Source: Aphrophora alni | Taxonomy: Eukaryota; Arthropoda; Insecta; Hemiptera; Aphrophoridae | NCBI GenBank assembly: GCA_963513935.1 | Contig: OY740765.1 | Span: 71,210,253 to 71,274,252 of the forward strand | DNA: 64,000 nucleotides | Reading direction: 5' to 3' | Part shown: in pieces, positions 10,205-22,189 of the stretch | Position numbering within the stretch: position 1 is the first letter of the stretch | How the letters are laid out: every line of letters starts with the position of its first letter | Made by a program: the position numbers and the translations under genes | Notes under the pieces: model-generated | Told to the model about the DNA's origin: nothing | The model's database searches: none | What the model saw: only the letters and a program-made list of their open reading frames with translations

Positions 10205-11292
10205 TTAATGCCGTTTTGGGAGTGAGAATCAAATATCGTTTTCAACCTAGAACATATAAGACACTAAGGTGGCCAACATACGCTATTCCACACTTTCGAA
10301 ACGTCATTTAATCATTTCACAAACACAAATGCCAAATTGCTTAATAAACTGTACCACTAATTAATTACTATACTAATGTACAACACATTTTATAAAACCT
10401 ATGTTATTCGCTACTCTAGCGTAGATTTAGAGAACATTTACAAAATATATTTAGGAACTCAACAGGCTGTCTGGAAAGACTTTTTTGTTACAAGCTGCGT
10501 TTAACCTGTGAAATATGACCAATCGCAGTTATATGACTGGATCAGTTATATCGCAAAATGGGAAGGGCTATATGGCGTGATTTTAATCTTTGTTCTTACA
10601 TAAATACTCATTATTGTTCTTTGTGAAGACGCAAACATCTTTTTAAGTTCGACAAAGCCTAAATTATTTGAATAAATCCAATTTGGTTGTATTTAAACAT
10701 ATTGGCCCATTATTTAATGCAAAACAAAATTTTTTTCGAACCAAAACACAAAACTAATTACAAAATGAACACATTTTAGTACACGCTAACAAAAAACTGA
10801 AAATTGAAGAGATATAGGCCTATGTGATTTATTTAGGCTTAGTTTATATTTTATAATTCATAAAATTACAAAATTGCAACACACTACAATAAATGTTTAT
10901 TAGATAATTATTAAAATGTTCATGAGAAATATATTTCTCGTATATCTTATTTTTTAATTATATTTTTATGTCTTAACGTAATGTGTTCCATAAGTAAAAT
11001 CATAATAATATAACAAATAATGCAGCAAATATTTATGTTTTAACTAATCTAAATGTTAAAACATTATGTCTTGTTAAGTATTCAAGACAAAATATAAAAC
11101 TACTTATCGACCACGCCACAAGTTTAGTTTATAGTTCTTATTCTTGAACATAGATAGGTTTGTATGAAACGGATTTTATACAACTATCTAGGGTCACTAT
11201 CCCGGTTTGGAGGTCCTATTAAAACTAATGCTTCAAAAAACGTCCTTTGTTCTTTCCGAGGTTAGGTTGCATTAATATAGGAAAGCAGGATT
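10061..11292. other. Non-coding AT-rich sequence with a (TA)n tract
   Basis: No gene was seen. A (TA)n microsatellite lies at about 10168-10200. The remainder shows no convincing frame or repeat relation. Confidence 0.4.
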
Positions 11293-11545
11293 TTTGTTTC
11301 CATGTTGTTTAAAACCGAAAAACCTCTCGGTGATCATCGCCTTATAAATAAGAAAAAAGAAAATTACATTAAATAAAGACCCGTAACCTGGAATACTCCA
11401 ATAGCGTAGGAAAAGAACAAGAGTTGGTCAAGAGAGAATCTATAGGAAAGACGAAAGAGAAAAATCTAACGCAAGATTTCAAAAAAGATGTAGATCCCTC
11501 AATATAGTGAGCATCTGGGGGGGGGGGCAAAATTGTTTAACAATT
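11293..11545 (+). repeat. Dispersed repeat family A, copy 3
   Basis: It contains TGTTTAAAACCGAAAAACCT, CTCGGTGATCATCGCCTTA, GGAAAAGAACAAGAGTTGGT and GGAAAGACGAAAGAGA, and ends at 'atatagtgagcatctgg' followed by a G-run. It is collinear with the other family A copies. Confidence 0.7.
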
Positions 11546-13361
11546 AATACAGTGAAATATACTAAATTGATCTTACAAATACCTAAACGCTACATTCCAG
11601 AAAGTTCATTCAATCAAAATATATATTTTGATTAGGCTAATACATAATTGTTGTGGGTACATATTTCCATTGCTTACGATTTTTTTTTTTTTTTTTTTTT
11701 TTTTTTAGTTATTAATAGGGATACTTTGTATTTTATGTTAAGACAATATTTACATTTTTCAAGTATTTTATTTTTATTTCAAGTATTATTTTAGTACTTA
11801 CTTATTCATAGTATTATAGCAGGCAGAAATGAATGTTGTCTTATTTTATTTTATTAGTTTTTCTTTATACTAAAATATTATAATTTTATATAAATAATTA
11901 ATGGGAAAAACAAATATATTGTGCCAGTAAGTTTTCTCTTCAGTGTTAATCAGTAGATTTATATTTTGTTCAAACAATAAGTAGGCTATTCTTTATTTTT
12001 ATGTCTTATTTTATAAGTTTTATTTTTATTTTATAACTTTGAGAACGACTATATTTTCATTTTGCTTATTATTTTAAACGCCAGTGTCTTATTCATTGCA
12101 AAAAATATGTTCTTTTGTACAATTAAGTATTATTATTGTCATAAACATTAACATAATTTGTACGTTTTATTTCACTAACTTATAAATAAATTATTAAAGA
12201 TTTCGGGGAATTTGTATAATTATTTTAAAATTCGTTATGAAATGTATTTTGAAAATTTAAAAAATTGTCATTAATTTTTACGCAAATCCCGTTAACATAA
12301 ATCCTTGTAATCGGGAATTTTGAGCTTCTTTAATGCTAACGAACATATGCTAACGAACTTCTTTAATGCTAAATTTTAAACATGAACTACAGACACGAGT
12401 TCCATTACAATTTGATTTAACGATTGGTTTAGAGTGCAGAAAAAACAATGTGTCGGTTTCTGAAGTAAAATACATATATATAGGAAGTCCACCTATAAAC
12501 TCCGATCCCGTGTTGTTTTTGTAGGTTAGGTTTGGTTCAATTGGATATTTGCATTAGTCACGATTTAAGCCTTTTTAGGGAAATTTTGTTTTTCTTGTCT
12601 TTGATTGTAAAACTGATACGTTGATTTTTTTTAATATTCACTAAATTTAACGATTAATGTAAGCAGTTTTAACTTGTAAGTTAAATATATATTTTTAGAC
12701 ACAGTAATTTTTAGAATCTTTTATCGTTAACTACTATTAAGATTAAAAACTAGTGATATAGAATCACAGATGTATTTCTCTGGAACTACAAGTTTTTTTA
12801 AAGATAAAGTTGAATATTAGTATTTTACTACATTTCGCTTTCGTGAACATTTCTAATCTATGATATTTCATTTTAGGCCTACTAGCTTTTAAAAAATGTC
12901 GAATATTTAAGCATTAGCCTACTCAAAGTCGATTGGTTCAAAATCTCTAAACATTGTTTAGTGTTAATTCATTTTGTTACATTATTTGTATTTATAAAAG
13001 TGATTTGATTACATTAACACACTTAATTGACGTACCGCATTACGATTAAATTTAATATACCCGTATAGGTCTAAATAAAAAATATATACAGAATGTGGGA
13101 TGGTCGCATAACGGCCAACCAAGCAAGGTCTATGGGAAATAATTATCCTTGACTTGTTCATCTCTGGAAAACACTCATTGTGGTCAAAGTTTACAATTTT
13201 TTTGGACTTTCAAGACTCCAGTGCTAAACCAACTGTAGCATATTATTTGTCGTGAAAACAATCTAATTTCAAATAATTTAATGCCACTAGTCGGTATTGA
13301 AAGTAAGGTAAGGAATGTTTATAGGAAGGAAAATATGCATAAGAGAAGCCAAACGACTTAC
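11546..13361. other. Non-coding AT-rich sequence
   Basis: No gene was seen. A ~26-base T run lies at about 11681-11706, and a small direct repeat (CTTTAATGCTAACGAAC-like) at 12330-12372. GGTTAGGTT motifs occur near 11264 (just upstream) and 12525. Confidence 0.4.
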
Positions 13362-13810
13362 CTTGGCAAATGTATTTCTACTCTTTATATCCTACGCCTA
13401 ACTGGATACTACACACATTACATACAACAGGCTTGATCACAGTTGATTCCCCAATCAGTCTTCAATGAGTTACACTACACAACACAACATCAGAAACCGC
13501 AGTTACGAATTATTGATTTACAAAGGCACTAAGGTGTTTACTGCGACCAAGATAAACAAAATCACTAAACAATAATAATAACAAAGTAACATTCATGCCG
13601 CTAAAACATCAATGAAAATTTTAATAGACGAAAACAGAAAAGTACAACATCTATACACAAAGAGAGGCGAGCAACTAAAATTTCAGTCATTGGAACACAT
13701 TGGAGACGAACTTGACATAACAGTTTACTGGAGGGAATAGCGAAGGTCAACAAGCGCATGAGTAACCGTATAGCGCCTTGCGACCTGCACTCTAGAGTAC
13801 GACCATTCAA
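13362..13810 (-). other. Possible 5' exon of a host gene (minus strand)
   Basis: The minus strand from about 13810 is more GC-balanced than its surroundings. It ends at 13362 in a strong splice-donor consensus, TTTGCCAAG then GTAAGTCG. It holds a 69-codon open frame (13601-13810) without a known motif and several short frames downstream, so a 5' UTR exon is more likely than a coding one. No partner exon could be found by reading. A fragment of an unrecognised element is equally possible. Confidence 0.25.
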
Positions 13811-14139
13811 CTAAACACTAAGTTGAGATTATAATTAATATACATTTTAATTACTAATATACAGCGTATGTTTGTATGCATAAGTGATAGGGAGAATATT
13901 AAAAACAGTGAAACATTCAACAGCTAAATTGTAAATACATTACATTTCTGTATATAAATAAATAATTTCGTATCATTTGTAAAACAACAAAAATTTTAAA
14001 TGTAGGTAAAATGTCAATATATTTAATAATTGACATCTTAACTTCAATTTTTATTGAAAGAAAGATTTTTTTACAATCAAAAATTTGAATTTCAAAATAA
14101 GGCCTACATTCCAAGTAGGATTATAAATTGGTCCAATAT

Positions 14140-15765
14140 TAGTTGGTTATCTTGGTTATATAACCAAAATTGGTCATCATGGTTAAATTTTGGTTATAAC
14201 CTAAATTAGTTATCTCGGTTATATTTTGGTTATTTAATCAATATTGGTAATAATATTTACATAATATTTTGTTATTTTATTCACTAAATAATTACCCCAT
14301 AAAACTATATTGGATAAAGCCGATATGAAGTAAATAAAGGCTTTACAATGTAAACCATGTTGTACTACCGTTTTTTGAATAAATATTGGAAATGTCATAC
14401 TTTGCTAATAATGACATTATATGTGACTAATATTTTATTATCAATTTCTTACCAATGATGTACTGCCAATTATTAAATAATATTATTCCAATATATATTT
14501 AAATTATATATCAAATATTGTGTTTCTATACTGGTTAAATACAGACTTTATATTGCACTGCCGCTTTTCAACCAATATTGGAAATGTTATACATTGCTAA
14601 TAATGGCATTATATACACAGTGTTAAAAAAATGTGACAAACTTTAAGTGGTGGTTATATAAATCAAAATAAAGGAAAAAGTTCCTATAAACATATGTCTG
14701 GAAACGCTTCATTTTCCATCTGTCATCCATTTTGTGTTTAAAAAAATAATTGTAGCTTTTGAAATTACTAATATTTCAAGTCAAAATTCGGTGTACACAT
14801 TTTATATGAAACAGTTTACCAGTATATTAAGACCCGAAAGACTTATACATTTTAAAAATTGCGGCCGTTAACATTTTTTGTAACGTTAATGATTTTAGAG
14901 ATATTCAATATTAAAAAATTCAAACCGTCACCATTCGACAAATTATAAGATAAAGTTTTAATTCTTGATGAAATGTTAAAAATGTAGCATGAAAAATGTG
15001 TATATCAAATTTCAACTTAAAATCTTAATAATTTCAGAAGTTATAATTATTTTTCAAAAAACCACAAAATGGCCGACGGATGGAAAACTAAACGTTTCCA
15101 AACATTTTTTTAGGAACTTATTCCTTTATTCTGACCCATATATCCACCACTTAAAGTTTGTCAACATTTTCTGCCCACTCTGTAGATGACCAATATTTTA
15201 TTGTCAATTTCTTAACAATGTTGTACTACCGGTACCAATTATTAACCAATATTCTTCCAATATTTATTTTATTTATACAATATTGTATTTCTACATTGGC
15301 TAAATACATGCTTTATATTGTAAACCAACATTGCACTGCGGATTATTAACATATAATGGACACATATTCGAAATGTCACATGTTACCAATATTGAAATTA
15401 AAACTATTTGACCAATATTTTATTCTCAATCACATACCAATGTTGTATAAACAAATAATATTCCAATATAGATATATTTAACCTACATTGTGTTTATATA
15501 ACGATTAAATAAAGGCTTTGTTTTGTAAACCAATACTACATTACCGTGTAAATAATAGACCAATAATGTGATGTCATTTTTGTTTCCAATAATGAAATTA
15601 TATATTTAATCTATTTTATTTATTTATTTTATTTTTTTGTCAATTTCATGCCAAATTTGTACCGCTAATATTATTAAACAATATGATTTCAGTATATATT
15701 TATTTTATTTTATTATTATTCTATTTCAGAACTGGTTAAACAAGTTTAATATTATAAGCCCATTT
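14140..15765. repeat. ~200-bp tandem repeat array, about five to six units
   Basis: A unit with CTTTATATTGTAAACCA, GTACTACCG, CCAATATTGGAAATGT, ACCAATATTTTATTGTCAAT and TATTCCAATATATATTTA recurs. The CTTTA.ATTGTAAACCA marker lies near 14340, 14548, 15310 and 15507. Allowing for the inserted MITE at 14616-15182, spacing is about 193-208 bp. The 14140-14330 and 15600-15765 ends are more diverged units. Non-coding and very AT-rich. Confidence 0.7.
14616..15182. mobile_element. TA-flanked MITE inserted in the ~200-bp array
   Basis: The ends are inverted copies of roughly 90-95 bp: left CACAGTGTTAAAAAAATGTG then ACAAACTTTAAGTGGTGG; right, reverse complemented, CAGAGTGGGCAGAAAATGTT then GACAAACTTTAAGTGGTGG. 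Both sides then continue through AATAAAGGAA and AGTTCCT. TA dinucleotides at 14614-14615 and 15183-15184 flank it, and the tandem unit resumes directly on the right. Length is 567 bp with no coding sequence. TA duplication and long inverted ends suit a Tc1/mariner-type MITE; the parent family is unknown. Confidence 0.8.
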
Positions 15766-15829
15766 TTGATCAAGTATGCTCTATTTGACGCACAGTATAC
15801 AAAATAAGAAAGGTGACATATCATTACAC

Positions 15830-17010
15830 TTCAAGATATATATGGAAAGTCAAAACTCTATATTTTTCAAAAATAGGTCTAATTTCAAAAAATATTTCAA
15901 ATTAAACATTACTCTAATTATTCGTTTTTGAATACGGCAAATTTTAAAAACATCGACAGAATTCCCCCAGAAGACTACTCCATATCTCAGCCTAGAACAT
16001 AAATATACAGAGTAAATTGATTTTATGGTTTTTACGCTGGTAATCCTTGAAATCATTCGGAGTCTGCAGATGCCAGGAAATCCGCAATCTTTGAAATGTG
16101 ACATCTCCAATTTAAATTTTCGTCCACAATCACACCAAGAAAATTTACATTAACTGTGTTTTGGACTTTTTCCTCACCTCTAACAATAATTGTATTTGGA
16201 GTTGATTTTGTTTTAAGTTGTATTAATTTAGTTTTTGCTACATTTAATTTTAAATTATTTGCTATAAACCAATCATTGGCCTTTGGCATTACCAAAGATG
16301 CTGATATAGCTAAGTCTACACTACTTTGCCCAAACACCATCAAAGTAGTATCATCAGCAAATAATACTGATTTTCCAGGACCAACGTTATCAGGTAAATC
16401 GTTCAGATAAATTAAAAAGAGAAAAGGCCCCAAGATTGAACCTTGAGGTACACCAAGAGATACAGGCTCCCATGCAGACTCATAGGAGTTGAGAGAGCTA
16501 TCAGTATAATCTACCTTGCTTTCTGTTAAATAAATATGACTTTATCCAATTATTTGATTTACCCCTTATACCATAAAAATCAAGTTTTTCCATTAAAATG
16601 TTATGGTCAACACAGTCAAATGCTTTTGACAAATCACATAACACTGAGGCAACCTGACCTTTTCTATCAATACAATTTATAATCATATCCAGGAGTGAAA
16701 AAAATATCAGAAGAGGTAGAGAACCCCTTACGGAATCCAAACTGATTCTATTTTAAATATTATATTTTCCAAGAAAACAAATTATTCTAGTCATCATTAT
16801 TTTTTCAAAATTTTTGAAAAAACCGATATCAGTGCTATGGGACGGTAGTTTTCAACATCTTTATTATCAGTCTTTTTAACTCTTTCATGGCTAAATGGTT
16901 TAGTACACACAAGATAATTTCCACCAATATATGTATAAGTAAAAGATTCTTCACTACATTTTTTAATTGCTTTCTCTAGAAATCACAATATCTTAAAAAT
17001 AAATTATTTT
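15830..17010 (-). pseudogene. LINE (Jockey/CR1-like) reverse transcriptase pseudogene
   Basis: Minus-strand fragments in RT order. VENYRPIALISVFSKILKK is near 16860-16810. A decayed QFGFRKG-type block is near 16730. VASVLCDLSKAFDCVDHNIL is near 16650-16590, with the first catalytic Asp. SLGVPQGSILGPFLFLIYLN is near 16455-16400. SVLFADDTTLMVFG at about 16360 carries the FADD catalytic pair. LKLNVAKTKLIQL and NFLGVIVDENLNWRCHISKI follow, and the 15850-16110 frame carries the thumb-like YLCSRLRYGVVFWGNS. Frameshifts occur near 16740, 16505 and 16065, and a stop follows KKIM near 16800. No endonuclease or ORF1 was seen upstream, so the copy is 5'-truncated. Clade assignment is by motif style only. 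Confidence 0.85.
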
Positions 17011-17149
17011 TTTATTTCATATTTATTTATCAAGATCAAATCCAAAGTTAACTTACATATACAATGAAATTTACATAATTTATACTTGGTGACAAATTAT
17101 ATAATCCTTAGACATTGTCTAGGATTTATCATCTCTGTTTTATTTAATT

Positions 17150-17555
17150 TAAAATGAAAAGAAAACTTTTACAGTGAGTCGCCTATATACAATTGAAAAG
17201 ACAGATTACTTGAGACATTATAAATGTGTTAAATGAAAAGAATACTTGTAGAGTCACCTACATACAATTAATTGAAAAGTCAGATTAGTTGAGACATTAT
17301 AATGGTGCTACAGATAAAGAAAACTTGTACAGTAAGTCACCTATATGGAATTGAGAAGATAGATTACTTGAGGCATTATAAAAGTGCTAAAAGTAAAGAA
17401 AACTTACAAAGTGAGTCACTTAAATACAATTAAAAATATAGATTACTGGAGACATAAGATAAGGTGCTAATGGGAAAAAAAATCTTTTTGTGAGTCACCT
17501 ATATACAATTGAAAAGCCAGATTACTTGAGGCATTATAAAGGTGTAATCGACTGT
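17150..17555. repeat. ~79-bp tandem repeat, five units
   Basis: Units begin near 17152, 17233, 17312, 17391 and 17471. Each contains AAGAAAACTTGTACAGTGAG, TCACCTATATACAATTGAAA and AGATTACTTGAGACATTATA with substitutions and small indels. Non-coding. Confidence 0.8.
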
Positions 17556-19904
17556 ATAATTACACTATGAAACAAAATAACTTATTATATTACAAAACAA
17601 ACAAAAATAAATGCATAATTAATAATTAAAAATAACACATAAATTGTTTTATTAAAAGAAAAATATAATTCAATAAATAAATAAATTCAAAATATCTTCT
17701 ACAGTAATCAACCACTCCTTAATTAATTTTGAGGTAAAAAATTGGGTTCTCACAATTCTGAATTTGTTGTATTGAGCAATTCAAAATATAAATCACTAAT
17801 AATTTATATTTACGGCAATTAAAAATTTTTTTTAATGTATTTCCTGGTTGTCTGCCAAATCTTCCTTATCAAGTCCTCAAGTTCAAGTTTTTAAACAGTA
17901 GATGGGGTCTGACTTGGTAGGTATGAAGGGTCTTGGGTGTTGAGAAGTAACAGGTCTGTGTGTTCTCTTACTTTACCCACGTATCCTCGTATCTTGGCTT
18001 CGTCTGAATCTCTGCAATCGATTCAAAACCCCTCACTGAATCCTCTCCAACTCACCGCCTGGATTATATGCTCGAAATGGTGTATTGGTGTATTAGTTTA
18101 AATATTAGAAACTTCTCCGGTGAAATTGGGCAATTACTAATTTACGAAAGTAATACTCCCCGTTGAGTTATATTTATTGTTCTTTATCCTACTTTGTAAG
18201 ATTATCTCTCATATCCCAAAACCTGTTGATAAGTTTTACCCTAAATGTCTTCTATTTCTTTTGACAACTTTTCACCATTCATTTATGTTCACCATATTAT
18301 GTTTTTATAAAATTTATAAATTTTCTATCTCGTCTAGTAGACGGTTTATTTACCCAATCCCTCTATTTATTTAAAGAATTCTTTACTATTGCTTCCCAGA
18401 ACTCTTATTTTTTAAATTATTAATAATGTCTCCTTTCTAAATAATCTACGTATTTTCTACTACTCCCTTATCGTATCTCTAAATCAATTATTGTGTTTAT
18501 GCCCCCCTGTTAACTTTCATTTATTATCTTTAATTCGTCCATGCCTACTGTAATTTCATCTATCCCTTCTTTAATTTCATTTATTTGTATTTTTATCCAT
18601 GACAAACAACATTTCTATTGTTAATTTAACCTCTATTAATTTTCTCATTCCCTGTTTGTCTTGGATCCTTTTCCCTCTTCTTTCTTCCTGTTTCATCTCT
18701 TGGCGATTCTCGATGCTTCATTCATTCTTCTCCTTTGGCTTCTCTGCCCTGTCCTTTTAGTCTCGTTTTTCATTCATTCTTTTTACATTCTTCCTTTCCT
18801 TTTGTCTTTTGTCCTCCATTCCTTTAACATAATCTATTAACCGTCGTATCTCTAATTTTTCTTGTTTTTCTTTTCTTTTCTTTTTTTTTATTCGGAAGTG
18901 TTATTTTTGCTCTTTTAATTACTTTTAGTTTCTGCAATTTATTTTAATTAAATTTTATATTTTAATTTTTGACCAAGTTATCCATTTATTTTACTAATTC
19001 ATGTTTAATTATTGTTTATTATTACAGCGTAAAAATTTCAATAACATTGTTTGATGTTTCTAGACGTTTTAAGCCCCTAATAAAAGATCAAGATCGTTTA
19101 CGAATGATGTCAGTTTTTGTATTTATTTATCCTTCTGCAATTTTTGTTCAACTTAAGAACAGCTGATCAGATTGATATTTTAAAATTAAATTAAAGGTAT
19201 GTCTCACGTACAGATTAGATTATTAAGCAAATCTTTTAAGGTTGTTATGATAAGAATGTGAGAGTAGAAAATGATTGTTTGGTATTATCGCAAGTGACTC
19301 GAAATTTAGCAGTTCTGTGCGATTCCATATAATCATTAGCTTTCTGTTGAAGTCATGTTCGGAGTGGAGATTAATATATAATAGTATTTTTAAAGTTCAA
19401 TTTTGAAGTAACTTTGTGTGCTACTTTCCATTACGTTACATTTACTGTTCTCTATCTTACCTCGTAAGATTTGTTATGTCTGATATCCCAATACCTGTGG
19501 ATTAGTTTTGCCCTATATGTCTCGTATCCCTTTAATTATTGGGTTCTCACATTAATTATACTAACCACTAATATAATATTAATTGACCCATTAGTTACAT
19601 TAACAGTGTATTTGGGTAATTTAAACATTGAAACTTCCCCCTCCCCCTACCAGGATTTACTACATTCTTACATTACTGTTCCCTACGAAATTGCATACCT
19701 ACGAAATAAAAAGATCCACATATGAATATTACATTGATTGCTTTTGGTCCAACTTATAAAACGTATATACTATTTAGAAATAAATTCTAATTGAAGAGAA
19801 AAGTCACATGCTGGCCATATTAACTGTTTTTTTATTAACTTTTATTAGTAATTTTTCATGTTTCATTTTAATTAATAAAAAATACAAATTATAATTAATA
19901 TCCT
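17556..19904. other. Non-coding region with a diverged direct duplication
   Basis: No gene was seen. About 18155-18260 and 19440-19525 are diverged direct copies: TTATCCTACTTTGTAAGATT resembles CTATCTTACCTCGTAAGATT, and both then run through 'atatccca.aacctgt.gat.agttttgccctaaatgtct'. The interval 18380-18900 is pyrimidine-rich on the plus strand. The short frames at 18177-18374 and 19471-19725 lie in these low-complexity stretches and show no motif. Confidence 0.45.
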
Positions 19905-20425
19905 TCTCAATAATCCAGGGTTTGGGTCATTAATCTTCAAATTTCACAAATGGTAGAGCCGATTTTGTTCGAAAAAGAACAAAAGATGGTCAAAAGAGAC
20001 ATGATAGGAAAGATGAAAGAGAGGGATCTAACCCAAGACTACATGAAAAAGATGTACAGTAGATCCAGCTCTGGCCCTAGGGATTGCTAAACCCGTAGGC
20101 TACTCACTATAGTGAGCGCCTGAGGGGAAAAGTTGGTCAAGAGGGACCTTATAGGAAAGATGAAAGAGAGGGATTTAACCAAAGACTACATGAAAAAGGT
20201 GTACAGTAAATCCAGCGTGTGTACCTTGGAATTGCTAAGCCCGTAGTTACTATAGTGAGCCCCTAAGGGGAAGATTTAGTCAAGAGGGACCTGATAGGAA
20301 AGATGAAAGAGAGGTATCTAACCCAAAACTAGTTGAAGAAAGAGTGTATATACGGCTAGGGTACTTCGGGATTGCTACATCCGCACTCAATATAGCCGAC
20401 CCCTGGGCCCCTGAGGGGTGCTCTC
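19905..20425 (+). repeat. Family B fragment followed by a three-fold family A repeat
   Basis: 19905-19945 (GGGTTTGGGTCATTAATCTT) matches the end of family B. From about 19965 the family A 3' half is present three times in tandem, each about 130-140 bp. GGAAAGATGAAAGAGAGG lies near 20009, 20155 and 20297, and each unit ends in a 'tagtgag(c/g)gcctgagggg'-type motif. Such tandem copies were not seen in the other family A members. Confidence 0.7.
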
Positions 20426-21240
20426 TTTTTTATTTAAAACTCGTTATCCTGCTGGTGCCTGAACTCGAATCCGTCGTTTTTTGTCTAACATGAACAGAGA
20501 GTAAGCTAATCGAAAAAATCTTTGAAAGGTTCTATAGTATAGTATATAGCCTGCATAGGATAGCACAGGAGCACTGTAGCTTCAGATGTGAACAGCATAG
20601 CAACCGTTGCTAAGGTACTGACGTCACCGGTCGATCTCAGCAGTTGCCAATCTGATTGTATTTTCAATTCAAGATGGACTCATCCCGTTAAACACCATGT
20701 AAGAAGATAAAAAAACTTGTTTTCGTCGTTTCACATAGGTAAGATTAAGCTAACAATAATTAAATCAGTATAAATTAGCTTATTATTGGTTACGATGCTA
20801 CTGTCGTACTGTAGAGATACAGTTATTTTCTTAGGTTTCAATATAGGTATTTAAAAAATATATTCACTTTAATATTTAATAATATCCATTTTTACTGTCT
20901 GTGGTCAAACATTTTACAAACAAAATGGAAGACACGTTTTTTGGCTATATATATATATTTGTTTTGAAGTCTCCCGACTCTAGAAAAGTCGTTTTTGGAA
21001 GGATGTCTGTCTGTCATCTGTCATTGAGGGATGGGTGAGTGGGAAAATTTGTGCAATGTTTTTGCGCCATTTATAATGTATATATTTCTTTTATTTACAC
21101 CTTCACGCGTAATTATTTATTATAAATATGTGGCACATTATAGGTGCAAGCTTCTAAACTTTTTAAAATTATTTCTTCAGAAAAAATATTTTTTGATATA
21201 AATAACCTCTACACAAACGTGTTATATTGTGGTCAGTAAT
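20426..21240. other. Non-coding; promoter-like stretch near 20580-20760
   Basis: 20589-20640 carries AGCAACCGTTGCT (a 13-base palindrome) and TGACGTCACC (a CRE-like site). They are followed by a short ATG-containing stretch (AAGATGGACTCATCCCG) that stops almost at once. ATAGGTAAGATTAAG near 20738 resembles a splice donor. These could mark a 5' UTR exon, but nothing downstream confirms it. The rest is AT-rich without genes. Confidence 0.25.
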
Positions 21241-21256
21241 TTTAGCAATAGGTTGT

Positions 21257-21258
21257 TT

Positions 21259-21297
<39 letters not shown>
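21257..21297. repeat. (TA)n microsatellite
   Basis: A run of about 20 TA dinucleotides. Similar tracts occur near 10168-10200, 39370-39428, 54431-54459 and 59378-59406. Confidence 0.9.
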
Positions 21298-21300
<3 letters not shown>

Positions 21301-22184
21301 CATTTAAGATATGATAATAGGTTATCATTGAAAAAATATTAAGACCAGCACACATTTACAAATAACATACAAACATATTAATTTAATATTTACTGTTTAT
21401 CTATGTTATTTATATATTTAACTTAAATTTTCTTGTTTCTTCGTTCGAGTGTTAATTATTTATTATCCTGTATTTTTTTTTAAATTTGTGATGGTTGTAT
21501 GTATTATTAGTGGTTTTTTAAATGATTATTCTAACTTGCAAAAAATTACGAAATATGAAAATTATTCATCTCAATATAGAAGACATTATTATGCCTCGGG
21601 AATATACAAGGTGATCATTATATCTTTGCAACCATTGGTATCTTGAAAAACTATTGATCTGTCAAAAAACTGTAATTGTGGAAAGTTTTTTCACTGTAAT
21701 TGTGGAAAGTTTATTTTTTCATTGTATCTACAAATCTATTTTGAAAACTTAAGAAAATGCCTCCATGTTTCAATATGGTGGAATATTTTAAAATTTCCTA
21801 TATTTGGGATTCAACAAAAAATATAAGACTTTTGTAATTTTTCCATAAACCGACTCGTTTAGGAGTTATAGGCGCTTAAAGTTTTGAAAAATTGCCGTGT
21901 GATGCATTTCTGTAGGCGATTTTTCGTTCTTCCCATTGTTATAACTTTTTTATCTATTAAAAATTGTTGCTAGTTTTTATCTGTCCCACAAATTATTTAT
22001 TTAACGTTTAGTCCTGTGTTGGTGTTTACACTTACTATACTATTGGTAAATAAATTTTAAACTTGATTTAACAATTAGCAAGTACGAAAATCACCTAACG
22101 GAAAAAACTTAGCTTCATTTTAGAAAAAATTTTATTAATAAAAAAACAGGTAATCAGGTTTATACATATTTATATTTTTAGTAA
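21298..22184. other. Non-coding with a one-armed MITE-like fragment
   Basis: 21760-21930 (including CGACTCGTTTAGGAGTTATA and GCGCTTAAAGTTTTGAAAAA) resembles one arm of the 806-1210 foldback. The 21449-21646 frame shows no motif. Otherwise AT-rich and featureless. Confidence 0.35.
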
Positions 22185-22189
22185 AAGTT

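Noticed and set aside
20460..20500. ACTCGAATCC as a tRNA/SINE box B
   Set aside because: It lacks the GGTTC part of box B, and no box A or cloverleaf could be formed upstream.
20589..20605. AGCAACCGTTGCT as an RFX X-box
   Set aside because: The half-sites are in the opposite order to the X-box GTTGCC..GGCAAC arrangement.
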